Positions 17,847 to 26,295 of a stretch of DNA of 39,619 nt are shown piece after piece. Location: positions 1 through 39,619 of the forward strand of contig JAAZEM010000141.1 in assembly GCA_012512265.1 (NCBI GenBank), read 5' to 3'. The position numbers and the translations under genes were made by a program. Numbering within the stretch: the first letter of the stretch is position 1; each line of letters opens with the position of its first letter. This DNA is from Armatimonadota bacterium (GTDB taxonomy: Bacteria > Armatimonadota > JAAZEB01). The notes under the pieces are model-generated. The model saw only the letters and a list, made by a program, of their open reading frames with translations, made no database searches and was not told where the DNA came from.

Positions 17847-20129
17847 ATGGCAGTCAAGGATCAATCAGGAGCGGTGCGGCCTGTCGATTCCGGGCTCACC
17901 GGCCGCGTGAAGGAATTTGCGCTTTCACAGCTTGGGGCAGACCTCGTCGGAATCGCGAACATCGAGCGTTTCGAGAACGCACCTCTTCGGATGTCGCCCC
18001 AGGGAATTCTCCCCTCGGCGCGCTCGGTCGTGGTCATGGCGCTCCACCATCCGGATGCGTGCATCGAGATGGGGGGCATCGAGCACCCCCAGGTGATCGG
18101 GCCCTACCGGGTGCAGTATTGGATGAACACGCGCCTGGATGAGATCTCCTATCGAATGGGCCTCTTCCTGGAGAAGGAGGGGTATGCCGCGGTTCCCATC
18201 GTCAGCTCGAACATTTGGCGCTACAAGGGCTACAAGGATCTGACGGCGCACTTCGCGCCCGATATCAGCCACATCTACGCTGCGGTCACTGCCGGCCTGG
18301 CGGATCTGGGCTACAGTGGTCTGGCAATCACCCCCGAGTATGGCGCTCGCCAGCGCTACGTCACTGTGATCACCGACGCCCCGCTCCAGCCTACGCCCCT
18401 CCTGGAGCCCGGAAGCGTCTGCGACATGTGCAAGCTGTGCGTGAAGCACTGCCTCTCGAAGGCGCTCTCGAAGGAAGTCGATGGCCTGGACGAGCTCTGG
18501 ATCGAGGGCAAAAAGTACACCAAAGCGAGCAAGAACCTCTGGCGGTGCGCCTGGGGCGAGCACTTCGACCTCGACCTGGACCTCCCGATCCCCGACCACG
18601 TGAATGAGGAGGTGATCCTGGAGCAGGTGCGCATCCACGGCTTCCGCGGCGGCGAGATGGGGAGCTGCCTCCGCTATTGCCTGCCGAAGGAGCGCCGCTA
18701 CTTCGACTCGAGCTACACCAACGCCCCGCGCCGGAAGCGGAACACGCCGGATGAACTCGCATCGCGCCGCGGGCTTGAGGAGCAGGTCCGCTCCCTCGCT
18801 TACCGCTGGGCGGCCGATTTCGTGATGGTCACCCCCCAGGCCGATCTGGAAGCGATCGGCATCCGGCCGACGGAGTACCTCCCGGACGGGCAGACGGCAG
18901 TCACTGTGGGCCTTCACTTCCGGACGCCCGAGGGCGCCGATCCGGCGGCTCCCGCGCGGCAATACCTGCTGGAGATGGCGGCCTATGACATCGCGCGTGC
19001 CCTGGAGCGCCAGGGCTACAGCGCCGTGTGCGACACCGCCTTCCCGGAGAAGAGCTTCCAGACGACGTTCACTGGAGTGAAAGAGGGCTGGAGCGTCCAA
19101 ACGGCCACGGTAATCACCGCCGCGCCACTCGAGCCCACCTCACGCGAGTTGCCGCAGGTGTCGGTTCCCGCGCCCACGCCTGAGGAGACGCGCGCGCAGC
19201 TCAAGCGGCTTCTCCACGAGTGGGGCGCCGATCTCGCCAGCGTCGTCCCGGCGGAGCGCCTGGCGGCGCTGCACCCGCAGCTTGCGGCCCTCTTCGATGG
19301 CGTCGAGGTCTTGGTCGCGCGTGACCGCTCACCGCGCATGCGCGAGTATGACCCGGAGGTGCATACCGAAGTGACGCGCACGCGCGCGCCGGAAGATCAC
19401 CTGAAGGGAGCGCGCTCGGTCATCGTCGTGGGTCTGCGCCTGCCGCGCGCGAGCGTCGAGCGCACGGCGCTGCCGCCGGCGGAGGCAGTCGGCCCGTATG
19501 CCTTCGCGCAGTACGAGTCGGTTAAGCTCCTCCGCAACATCGGCTATCGGGCGATCCGGTGGCTGGAGGACCGCGGCTATCGGGCGACGATGAGCTTTGA
19601 CCTGTGCGGCACCGGATCGGTGGTCGCCAACCCGCGCGGCGAGCAGCCGGATGCATTCTGCAACCGGTTCACGGCGGTTGCCGCCGGGCTCGGCCACCTC
19701 GGCAAGGGCGGTTTCGTGATCACCCCCGAATTCGGGCCGAACGTCCGCTTCGTCGCCATTGTCACCGATGCGCCGATTGCCGCCGACCCGATTCCCGCAG
19801 AGTATCTCCAGCCGGTCGACTGCGGCGATTGCCGGCGGTGCCTGGATGCCTGCCACACCTGCGCCTTCCAGGATGAGGCGACGGTGGAGGTCAACGGCGT
19901 GGCCGAGCGGTTCTACCGGATGGATCGCAACCGGTGCGATTGGGCGAAGCGCTACTCGCTCGTGGGCGAGGAGGGCGTGAAGTACGTCGGCTGGGAGATG
20001 AATGTGCCTCTCCCAGAGAAGATTGACGCCGAAGCGCTTGCCGAGGGCCTGCGTCAGCAACCCCCGATCCCGAAGCACCGCCCGTGTAACTTCGAGACGT
20101 GCGTCCTCGCCTGCCCCTACAGCAGGTAA
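17847..20129 (+). CDS. Triplicated QueG/reductive-dehalogenase-like Fe-S protein
   Basis: A 760-residue protein built of three related modules. Module 1 (about 20-300) opens VKEFALSQLGADLVGIA, has GLADLGYSGLAITPEYG and a cluster motif C192-x2-C195-x2-C198-x3-C202, then C234, C274 and C278. Module 2 (about 310-435) opens VRSLAYRWAADFVMV but is shortened and has no cluster cysteines. Module 3 (about 448-760) has GLGHLGKGGFVITPEFG, C659-x2-C662-x2-C665-x3-C669, then C697, C747, C752 and C756 (CVLACP). This layout matches epoxyqueuosine reductase (QueG) and reductive dehalogenases, which pair two [4Fe-4S] clusters with cobalamin. Whether a corrinoid binds here is inference. There is no Tat signal, so it is probably cytoplasmic. 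AGAAGGAGA lies six bases before the ATG. The reaction is unknown. Confidence 0.8.
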   Translation: MAVKDQSGAVRPVDSGLTGRVKEFALSQLGADLVGIANIERFENAPLRMSPQGILPSARSVVVMALHHPDACIEMGGIEHPQVIGPYRVQYWMNTRLDEISYRMGLFLEKEGYAAVPIVSSNIWRYKGYKDLTAHFAPDISHIYAAVTAGLADLGYSGLAITPEYGARQRYVTVITDAPLQPTPLLEPGSVCDMCKLCVKHCLSKALSKEVDGLDELWIEGKKYTKASKNLWRCAWGEHFDLDLDLPIPDHVNEEVILEQVRIHGFRGGEMGSCLRYCLPKERRYFDSSYTNAPRRKRNTPDELASRRGLEEQVRSLAYRWAADFVMVTPQADLEAIGIRPTEYLPDGQTAVTVGLHFRTPEGADPAAPARQYLLEMAAYDIARALERQGYSAVCDTAFPEKSFQTTFTGVKEGWSVQTATVITAAPLEPTSRELPQVSVPAPTPEETRAQLKRLLHEWGADLASVVPAERLAALHPQLAALFDGVEVLVARDRSPRMREYDPEVHTEVTRTRAPEDHLKGARSVIVVGLRLPRASVERTALPPAEAVGPYAFAQYESVKLLRNIGYRAIRWLEDRGYRATMSFDLCGTGSVVANPRGEQPDAFCNRFTAVAAGLGHLGKGGFVITPEFGPNVRFVAIVTDAPIAADPIPAEYLQPVDCGDCRRCLDACHTCAFQDEATVEVNGVAERFYRMDRNRCDWAKRYSLVGEEGVKYVGWEMNVPLPEKIDAEALAEGLRQQPPIPKHRPCNFETCVLACPYSR

Positions 20130-20147
20130 GCGGGGAAAGAGCCTGTA

Positions 20148-20197
20148 GAATGCGCGGCGGGTCTGGCGATACCATTCGCGCGCCCGGCCGCGCATTC
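20148..20197. terminator. Inverted repeat between convergent genes, possible two-way terminator
   Basis: GAATGCGCGGC (20148-20158) and GCCGCGCATTC (20187-20197) are perfect 11-bp reverse complements with a 28-base loop. They lie between the convergent ends of the Fe-S gene (20129) and the GH106-like gene (20235). There is no clear T-tract, so termination is inferred from position. Confidence 0.5.
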
Positions 20198-20234
20198 CGT
20201 TCAGGCCGTCAGGAACCGACCAGCAGCGCCACCT

Positions 20235-22913
20235 TTACTCAAACAGGCGCAGGGAGACAGGGCCAAGCAAGCCGGATTCCAGGCTCTCGCGCTGGAACGG
20301 CTCGACGCGCTGAGCATAGGTGTTGTACCACCCGCGCTCACGCGCGTGCGCCATCTCCTCCGGTTGGAGGAACTGGTTGGCCCACGTGTTCGTCACCACC
20401 ACCCGGATCTCGTTGCGCCCCGGGCGCAGGTAGCCGGTCACGTCCAACGTGAACGGCGGCCAGAGGCGCGCTCCCACAGCCCGGCCATTCACCCACACCT
20501 CGGCGGCATACTTCACCGTGCCCAGGTCGAGGACCGCCTTCCGGGCCGCTTCCAATTCTGAAAGCGAGAAGACGCGGCGATAGGCGATGCTCCCCGAGAA
20601 CGTGCCCAGGCCCAGCTCCGCCCACGGGCGAAGCTCTGTCGGGCTCCACGCCTCGCACCCGGGGAGCGGCGCGTCCACGCGCGCCTCGCCCTGCACCAGC
20701 TGGCAGACGCGCACGGGCGCTATCTCCCAGGATCCCTTCAGAGGGAGCTCGCCGGCCGGCGTGGGCTCAGAGTGCGGCTTTCGCGGCTGCCCACCCGGAC
20801 GCACGACAACGAAGACGCTCCCAAGCGGTGGCAGCTCGAGATGCACGCGAGTCCGGTCGCCGCAGGGTTCTCCCTCGACCGGGGTCACGGTCCCGCGGTC
20901 CGGGTCCCAAAGATCCACTGAACCGGTGCCGGCGACCACGGCGGTGATCGCGCGGGCGGTTTCCGATGCGTTCACCACGAAGTAGAGGCGCGTCTCGTCC
21001 CACACCCGGTGCGAATAGCGAATGTTGGAGTCGGGCGTCTCCAGCACGAAGTCGCGCGAGATCAGCCTGGCGAGGAATTCGGGCAGACGCACGCGCTCCT
21101 CGGGAGGGAAGAAGCGCGCCCGCTCTTCAGAGAAGAGCGCGCCCAGGGCTGGCTTGAACTCCGCCTGATGCTCTGCCTCGGCGCAGAGCCAGGGGAGGCG
21201 GTCCACGGCGGCGACCGCACCGCCGGCCTCCTTGAACGCGGCCAGGCGCTCCACCACCGCCCACGGAAGCGCGCGCGTGTCGGATAGGACCACCGCCTGA
21301 TACGCCTGCACGCCGATCCGCAGGGTTCCGCTCTCTACCGAGGCCCCCGCCAGGTCCTCCACATCGACGATATCGAAGTCGATCTGCGCCTCTTGGAGGA
21401 GGTCCATCACGGAGTGGAAGCTCTTGGCGATGGCGGGATCGGCCTCCACCCAGAGGCTGCTCGCCGGATAAAAGAGCGCCACGCGTGCCACCGGCCGGCC
21501 GAGGCGCGAGAGGTAGCTCAGCCGGGCGGTGTAGTCGGCATACGTCTTGAAGAGCGGCCAGTTGGGGTTGCCCCAAGCGAGGTTCGACATGGTGCCGTAG
21601 GTACGCCCGCGCGTCGTGGTGTACGGGGCGGCCATCGGGACCATCACGTTGATCCCGTCGCCAAACTGGCGGTCGGTCACCCATTTCATCTGGGCATAGG
21701 TGAGGCCATAGCCATAGACGGCGAACGTCTCGGAGAGGGCGAGGGGCTTGCCATGCACGCGCGCCGCCGATCCGGCGAGCTTCGAGAAGTGCGAGCGCGG
21801 CTCGCCAGGGAAGAGCTGGTGCCAGATGGCGTCGACGCCCGGCACATCGAGGTAGCGCATGATGCGGAAGAAGTGGCCAAAGCCTCGCGTGGCATGGTAG
21901 ATCAGGTCATCCTCGCCGCCCACGTGGCCCACCAGGAGGAGGCCGTGTTCACGGCACCACTCGCTCATCCGCCCATAGAACGCATCGGCGTGGAGCCGCG
22001 TCCAGACGTCGCCGAAGTCGTAGCGGACGCGCGCGGCCTGTTCGGGCGACAGCGCGGGCCGGGCTTCCGCAGGGATCGCCGCGTCCCCGAAGAGCACGGG
22101 GAGGTAGGGAAGGAGGTCATAGCCCTTGCGCCGCCGGAACTCCTCCGGGAGAGCAGGCGTCCAGGGAACGCGGTCGGTGCCCATCACGCCGCCAACCGCC
22201 GCCTCGTCGGTGAAAACTCCCGGCACGAGGCCCCCGAATTCGCCGTCCAGGCAGCGCGCGTAGGCGTCATGCGTCGCGGCGAGGAAGGCTTCCGTCGTTG
22301 CCGGGTTCATCAGATCGGTCGGATACCCCTCGCGGTTGGCATAGAAGCGGAGCCGCCTGCCACCAGGCGCCGGCAGCGTCACCACCTCTTCCTCCGTTCC
22401 AGAGCCCGCGTCCGGCGCGCCGGTGTCCCCAGCCTCCAGGCACTGCACGCGCAGGACGCGCCCGGCCAGCTCGGGACGGCCATCGGCCAGCCGGCCGACG
22501 AGGGTGCCGCTGGGCCAGCCGCCCTCGTCGTAGAGCCAGCAGAAGAAGCCGTGCTCGCGCGCCACCTCGGCCGCGTCCTTCACCCACTCGAAGAACATCT
22601 CGCCCAGGTAGGGCTCGGTCATCCCCTCGATGAAGTCGTGCTTGCGGAAGGCATCCGGCATCGGGTGGATGAAGAAGCCGCCGATCCCTCTGGCGGCCAT
22701 CTCCGCAACCTGCTCGCGGAGGGTGACCCGGTCCAGATTGGCGTTCCAGATCCACATCATCACCGGGCGGAACGCCGGTCCCGGGTTCCGAAACTCCTCC
22801 GGATCGAGCATCCGTGGCAGGGCTTGCGACAGAAACTCCATAGCAGAATGCGGCAGGGAACCGCCCTCTTCAGGCTGAGGGGTGTCGCGTCGGGGACATT
22901 GGTCCCGCTCCAC
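20235..22913 (-). CDS. GH106-like glycoside hydrolase (alpha-L-rhamnosidase type)
   Basis: An 892-residue protein resembling family GH106. The N-terminal barrel has FRPVMMWIWNANL and GIGGFFIHPMPDAF, then FFCWLYDEGGWPSG and GVFTDEAAVGG, where the acidic residues are likely catalytic. A middle segment looks like the beta-galactosidase trimerisation/GATase-like domain (VALFYPASSLW, YQAVVLSDT). The C terminus is a GH2-like jelly roll (WVNGRAVGARLWPPFTLDVTGYL, GRNEIRVVVTNTWANQF). GH106 enzymes release rhamnose from plant polysaccharides. There is no signal peptide, so it may act on imported oligosaccharides. The start is uncertain: the GTG at 22913 has AAAGGAGG about 13 bases upstream, while the in-frame ATGs at 22841 and 22811 lack a ribosome-binding site. 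Confidence 0.78.
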   Translation of the reverse strand: MERDQCPRRDTPQPEEGGSLPHSAMEFLSQALPRMLDPEEFRNPGPAFRPVMMWIWNANLDRVTLREQVAEMAARGIGGFFIHPMPDAFRKHDFIEGMTEPYLGEMFFEWVKDAAEVAREHGFFCWLYDEGGWPSGTLVGRLADGRPELAGRVLRVQCLEAGDTGAPDAGSGTEEEVVTLPAPGGRRLRFYANREGYPTDLMNPATTEAFLAATHDAYARCLDGEFGGLVPGVFTDEAAVGGVMGTDRVPWTPALPEEFRRRKGYDLLPYLPVLFGDAAIPAEARPALSPEQAARVRYDFGDVWTRLHADAFYGRMSEWCREHGLLLVGHVGGEDDLIYHATRGFGHFFRIMRYLDVPGVDAIWHQLFPGEPRSHFSKLAGSAARVHGKPLALSETFAVYGYGLTYAQMKWVTDRQFGDGINVMVPMAAPYTTTRGRTYGTMSNLAWGNPNWPLFKTYADYTARLSYLSRLGRPVARVALFYPASSLWVEADPAIAKSFHSVMDLLQEAQIDFDIVDVEDLAGASVESGTLRIGVQAYQAVVLSDTRALPWAVVERLAAFKEAGGAVAAVDRLPWLCAEAEHQAEFKPALGALFSEERARFFPPEERVRLPEFLARLISRDFVLETPDSNIRYSHRVWDETRLYFVVNASETARAITAVVAGTGSVDLWDPDRGTVTPVEGEPCGDRTRVHLELPPLGSVFVVVRPGGQPRKPHSEPTPAGELPLKGSWEIAPVRVCQLVQGEARVDAPLPGCEAWSPTELRPWAELGLGTFSGSIAYRRVFSLSELEAARKAVLDLGTVKYAAEVWVNGRAVGARLWPPFTLDVTGYLRPGRNEIRVVVTNTWANQFLQPEEMAHARERGWYNTYAQRVEPFQRESLESGLLGPVSLRLFE

Positions 22914-23054
22914 TCCCTGCCGGCTGCCTCCTTTCCATAGCGGCGCGCGGCGTCCCTACGAGCGCGCGCGGGGAGCTCGCACCGGGAGGAGCATACGACA
23001 GCGGTCTCGATCTCTCCTTGCCACTGGGGGGGCCAGCCACGAGCGCACCATGCC

Positions 23055-25376
23055 CTACGGCCGTGTGCCCAGGACCTCCACTTCGCCGAGCATCATCCAG
23101 CCGCGCGTCGGCCGAAGGTGGAGGCGCACATAGCGTGCCTTCTGGGGATTCACCTCGGCGAGAGCCCATACGCCCAGGGTATGCTCCTTCTCCTCTGGCC
23201 GGGGGAGGGTGGCGGCGACAGGAGGCGTCCAGGCCCGGCCGTCTGTGGAGAGGCTCACTTGAATGTCTCGCGGCAGAAAGACGGCGCCCGTGCCGCCACC
23301 GAGCACGTAGGCGCGGATGGCACGCACCCGGCAGAGACAGCCGAGGTCCACCTCCACATCGCCCTCAACTCCATTCCAACCCACGGACCCGGCCCATAGC
23401 GGAGCGGCAACACCATCCGTAAGCTTGATGCCATCATCCGGGTAATTCCCCTTGGCGGTTGGAAGGGGACGCAGTCGGTAGGGCTGGCCCCGGGCTACGT
23501 TGCGCCCGCCACTCAGCACCTCGACCTCGCTCAACATCAGCCAGCCGGCCGGCAGCAGAGTGAGCCGCACCCATCGGGCAGGGAGACCGCCTGGTGGACC
23601 CTCCTGGCGCAGCCATCGCAAGCTGATCTCCTGTGGCACGCCCGGATCCACGGGTGCCGGCTCGATGCGCGCCCTGGAATCGCTAAGGAGACGCCACTGC
23701 TTGCCATCGTTGCTGATCGCCACTGAAAGCGCTCGCGGGAAATGGACGGCGGCGTATCCACCCCCCTGCACGTGGCAACGCACCGCCTCTACCGATGTCT
23801 CCTCGGGAAGCGCCACCTCCACCATCACCCTTGGCGCGCCACTCCAGCCCACGGTATGCCCGTCCACGAACCCCTGCCGGGTTAGGATGCCATCGGTCAG
23901 CTCCGCCGCGCGATCCGGATAATGGCTCTCCGGCGCCGGCCGCACGGTGTAGCTCCGTCCGAATGCGAGGTTGTCCGGCGAAGTGGCGCTGGAGACCCCC
24001 GGATAGGCCGCAAGACGGGTGATGGTGACGCGCTTCCCAGGGAAAGGATCTGGAACAACGCGCAGCGCGGAGAGCATCTGGGGCGGCCACCCGGCGATGA
24101 GCCAACTTCCCTCTGTTGGCGGTGCCTCAGCGAGCGACTGAAGCATGCGCCATGGGCCTTCGGCCGTCTCCCGCCCGTAAATCGAGAGGGAGCGCAGGCC
24201 TATGCCATCTCCCTCAGCCGCCAGGCAGAGGCGCATCTCGGATAGGATGCGCGGCGAATCAAGAGTAACCTCTATGTAATCTCCCGCGCCCATGCCGACC
24301 CCGGAGGCGCCGATCAAGGAAGCTGCGTTAGCTACATCGGTCCCCGCCCGGATGTGGCGCACCGGTGCATTTCCCAGCAGCGATACGGAGCGCTCGACAA
24401 GGCGACCGCGGGCAAGCGCGAAGAGGTCATCGTAGAGCTGGCGTGCCTCCGGGAGTGGACTAACAGCCAGGCGCTGATACTGGTCGAAGCTGAAGAAGTG
24501 CGCGCGTACGGCGTTCGCGTAACCATCCTCCAGGGAGTGGTTGAGGTAGAGGCGCAGGTTGGCACGGTCGATCTCAGAAGTCGTCAGGGCGTAGGCCGTC
24601 TCGATTTCCACGCCCATGCCCGCCTCACGGGCCAGGCGAGCGGTCTCCGCGAGGCGGCTTTCATCGGGCAGGTGCCGGCCCTCGTGAAGGGGCAGAAATG
24701 CGTAGTTCGGCTGCATGATGGCCAGATCGAAGCCGATCTCCCGCCACTGGTCCCAGCCGGCGGCGCGATAGTAGGGAATCCATAGCATCTTCAGGCCGCG
24801 CTGGTGGACGACAGCGCACGCGTCCTGCGCCAGGGAGCGGTCCGCACCGGCCACATCCTCCCAGTACCAGTACATCCCCCAGAGCTGGAGGTTCTTGGGA
24901 GAGGCTTCCTGCCAGCGGCGAATCGCCTCGTCAACGAGCCACTTCACCAAGGAGAGACGCGCCGCGGAGGTATCCTGGGGCCGCGGGATAGAAAGGATCA
25001 CCTGTCGCGGCGCCGGAGCCGGCCCAAGGCGGGCCTCGGCGCTTTCCATCGCCTGCTGCAGGACGGGAAGGAGGCCCCCCTCGCCGAAGATGGCATCGAG
25101 CCAGCCACTCAGGTCCTCGTAGCTCTTAGGATAGGACCACTCCGGCTGCTGAGTGAGGAAGAGGAAGCCGTCAAAGAACCACGCATTCGGCTGGCCGGCC
25201 ACATCGACATAGGCGACCAGGGTAAGCAACTCCTCCACCGTTCGAGGCGCGCTCGCTCGGTAGATCAGGGCGATGTCACGCAGGCCGCCATGATCCTCCG
25301 GGCGCGCATACTCCGGCGCCGCCGGCGCCCCTAACCCAAGAACGAGACAGAGGCAGAGGACCCCTCGCCACATCAT
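23055..25376 (-). CDS. Secreted DUF4855 protein with tandem discoidin-like modules
   Basis: A 773-residue exported protein. The signal peptide is MMWRGVLCLCLVLGLGAPAAP. The DUF4855 region (about 30-330) includes LWGMYWYWEDVAGAD, LKMLWIPYYRAAGWDQW and FDLAIMQPNYAFLPL. Three F5/8-type-C-like beta modules follow: one at about 350-470, then two clear repeats opening with NLAFGRSYTV and NVARGQPYRL and ending in similar GWLMLSEVEVLSG and GWMMLGEVEVLGT motifs. Discoidin modules bind glycans or surfaces. The DUF4855 fold is TIM-barrel-like with suspected glycosidase activity, but none is established. AGGAGG lies four bases before the ATG. It follows the signal peptidase gene by 42 bases and precedes the GH106-like gene, so these may form one operon. 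Confidence 0.8.
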   Translation of the reverse strand: MMWRGVLCLCLVLGLGAPAAPEYARPEDHGGLRDIALIYRASAPRTVEELLTLVAYVDVAGQPNAWFFDGFLFLTQQPEWSYPKSYEDLSGWLDAIFGEGGLLPVLQQAMESAEARLGPAPAPRQVILSIPRPQDTSAARLSLVKWLVDEAIRRWQEASPKNLQLWGMYWYWEDVAGADRSLAQDACAVVHQRGLKMLWIPYYRAAGWDQWREIGFDLAIMQPNYAFLPLHEGRHLPDESRLAETARLAREAGMGVEIETAYALTTSEIDRANLRLYLNHSLEDGYANAVRAHFFSFDQYQRLAVSPLPEARQLYDDLFALARGRLVERSVSLLGNAPVRHIRAGTDVANAASLIGASGVGMGAGDYIEVTLDSPRILSEMRLCLAAEGDGIGLRSLSIYGRETAEGPWRMLQSLAEAPPTEGSWLIAGWPPQMLSALRVVPDPFPGKRVTITRLAAYPGVSSATSPDNLAFGRSYTVRPAPESHYPDRAAELTDGILTRQGFVDGHTVGWSGAPRVMVEVALPEETSVEAVRCHVQGGGYAAVHFPRALSVAISNDGKQWRLLSDSRARIEPAPVDPGVPQEISLRWLRQEGPPGGLPARWVRLTLLPAGWLMLSEVEVLSGGRNVARGQPYRLRPLPTAKGNYPDDGIKLTDGVAAPLWAGSVGWNGVEGDVEVDLGCLCRVRAIRAYVLGGGTGAVFLPRDIQVSLSTDGRAWTPPVAATLPRPEEKEHTLGVWALAEVNPQKARYVRLHLRPTRGWMMLGEVEVLGTRP

Positions 25377-25418
25377 GATCCTCCTGGGTGATTAACGAGT
25401 GTTGAAGCAGTTTCGGTC

Positions 25419-25976
25419 TCACTCCGCGCCGCGGTTTGCCTCTATCGGAGGCGTCCCGGGACGGCCCTTGCGCTCCCAGGGCCAGTAGACCCACACCACC
25501 TTGCCCACCACGTACTGCCGATGCAGCGGGCCCCAGTATCGGCTGTCGTCGCTATTGTCGCGGTTATCGCCCAAAACGAAGATGTGATCTGGGGGAACGC
25601 GCACGGGAGGGAAGCTGATTCGCCGGCGCTGCACGATGTACGACTCATCCACCGGCTGGCCGTTGCGGTAGAGCTTGCCGGCGCGTAGCTCGACGCGGTC
25701 ATCCGGACCCGCAACCGCGCGCTTGACCCAGACCTGCTGGCGGTCCAGCGTGTTGAACGCGACGATCTCGCCCGGCTTGGGGAGGCGTTCCCGGTAGGCC
25801 AGGCGGTTGATCAGGACGTAGTCATCCACTTGAAGCGTGGGAACCATCGACTGGGAAATGATGCGCGCGGGAAGGAGGACGTGAAGACGCAGGTAAGCGG
25901 CTCCTGCCAGGGCGGCAATCAGGACCACCGTTTCAAAGACCCGCCACCAGGCGGTATGATAGCGCGGGTTGCTCAC
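25419..25976 (-). CDS. lepB: Signal peptidase I
   Basis: A 185-residue type I signal peptidase (S26). One N-terminal membrane segment (VFETVVLIAALAGAAYLRL) is followed by the catalytic serine in SQSMVPTL (residue 43), the general-base lysine in VWVKRAVAGPDD (residue 85), and the late boxes FVLGDNRDNSDDSRYWG. It cleaves signal peptides of exported proteins at the outer face of the membrane. I chose the GTG at 25976. An in-frame ATG at 26033 has a fair ribosome-binding site, but it overlaps the -10 box of a strong promoter, so the transcript should begin after it. An AAAGGG precedes the GTG. The secreted DUF4855 gene lies 42 bases downstream. Confidence 0.88.
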   Translation of the reverse strand: MSNPRYHTAWWRVFETVVLIAALAGAAYLRLHVLLPARIISQSMVPTLQVDDYVLINRLAYRERLPKPGEIVAFNTLDRQQVWVKRAVAGPDDRVELRAGKLYRNGQPVDESYIVQRRRISFPPVRVPPDHIFVLGDNRDNSDDSRYWGPLHRQYVVGKVVWVYWPWERKGRPGTPPIEANRGAE

Positions 25977-26031
25977 CCTCAGTTTCCCTTTCCCAAAGCC
26001 GGACGCGGCGCCGCCCGTGCGCCCTCTCAGC

Positions 26032-26061
26032 ATTGTACTCCCGCCCGCGGGGAGGTGTCAA
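26032..26061 (-). promoter_or_regulatory. Sigma70 promoter of the signal peptidase gene
   Basis: On the minus strand TTGACA (26061-26056) and TACAAT (26037-26032) are 18 bases apart. Transcription would start near 26025, which argues that translation starts at the GTG at 25976 and not the ATG at 26033. Confidence 0.72.
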
Positions 26062-26102
26062 CCACACGCGAGCCGAACAGGGATCGCAACACAACGCTTG
26101 CG

Positions 26103-26145
26103 GGCATCGCTACCACGGATGAGCGCGACAGGTATGGATGCCCGG
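26103..26145. repeat. Dispersed intergenic repeat, copy 2
   Basis: GGCATCGCTACCACGGATGA (26103-26122) matches copy 1 at 16751-16770 with one mismatch. Similarity continues weakly on the right. It lies between the divergent signal peptidase and selA genes. Confidence 0.55.
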
Positions 26146-26191
26146 AGTGCGCGATCCATCCGGCGCCGTTCACGACGTCCACGCGGTCGCT

Positions 26192-26234
26192 CCCCTTCCC
26201 TGGGTTGGCCTGGGGGCGGAGGGTAGGGAAGGGG
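26192..26234. other. Inverted repeat in the selA leader
   Basis: CCCCTTCCCT (26192-26201) and AGGGAAGGGG (26225-26234) pair perfectly over 10 bp with a 23-base loop, about 60 bases upstream of selA. It could be a leader hairpin or an upstream terminator. Function is not known. Confidence 0.45.
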
Positions 26235-26295
26235 CCGATGGTTAGGCAAGCCGCGCCCGCGATTCCAGAAGTCAATCCACATGGAAGATTCGGTG

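Noticed and set aside
21393..22940. 515-codon plus-strand open frame
   Set aside because: Antisense to the GH106-like gene, with no recognisable domain.
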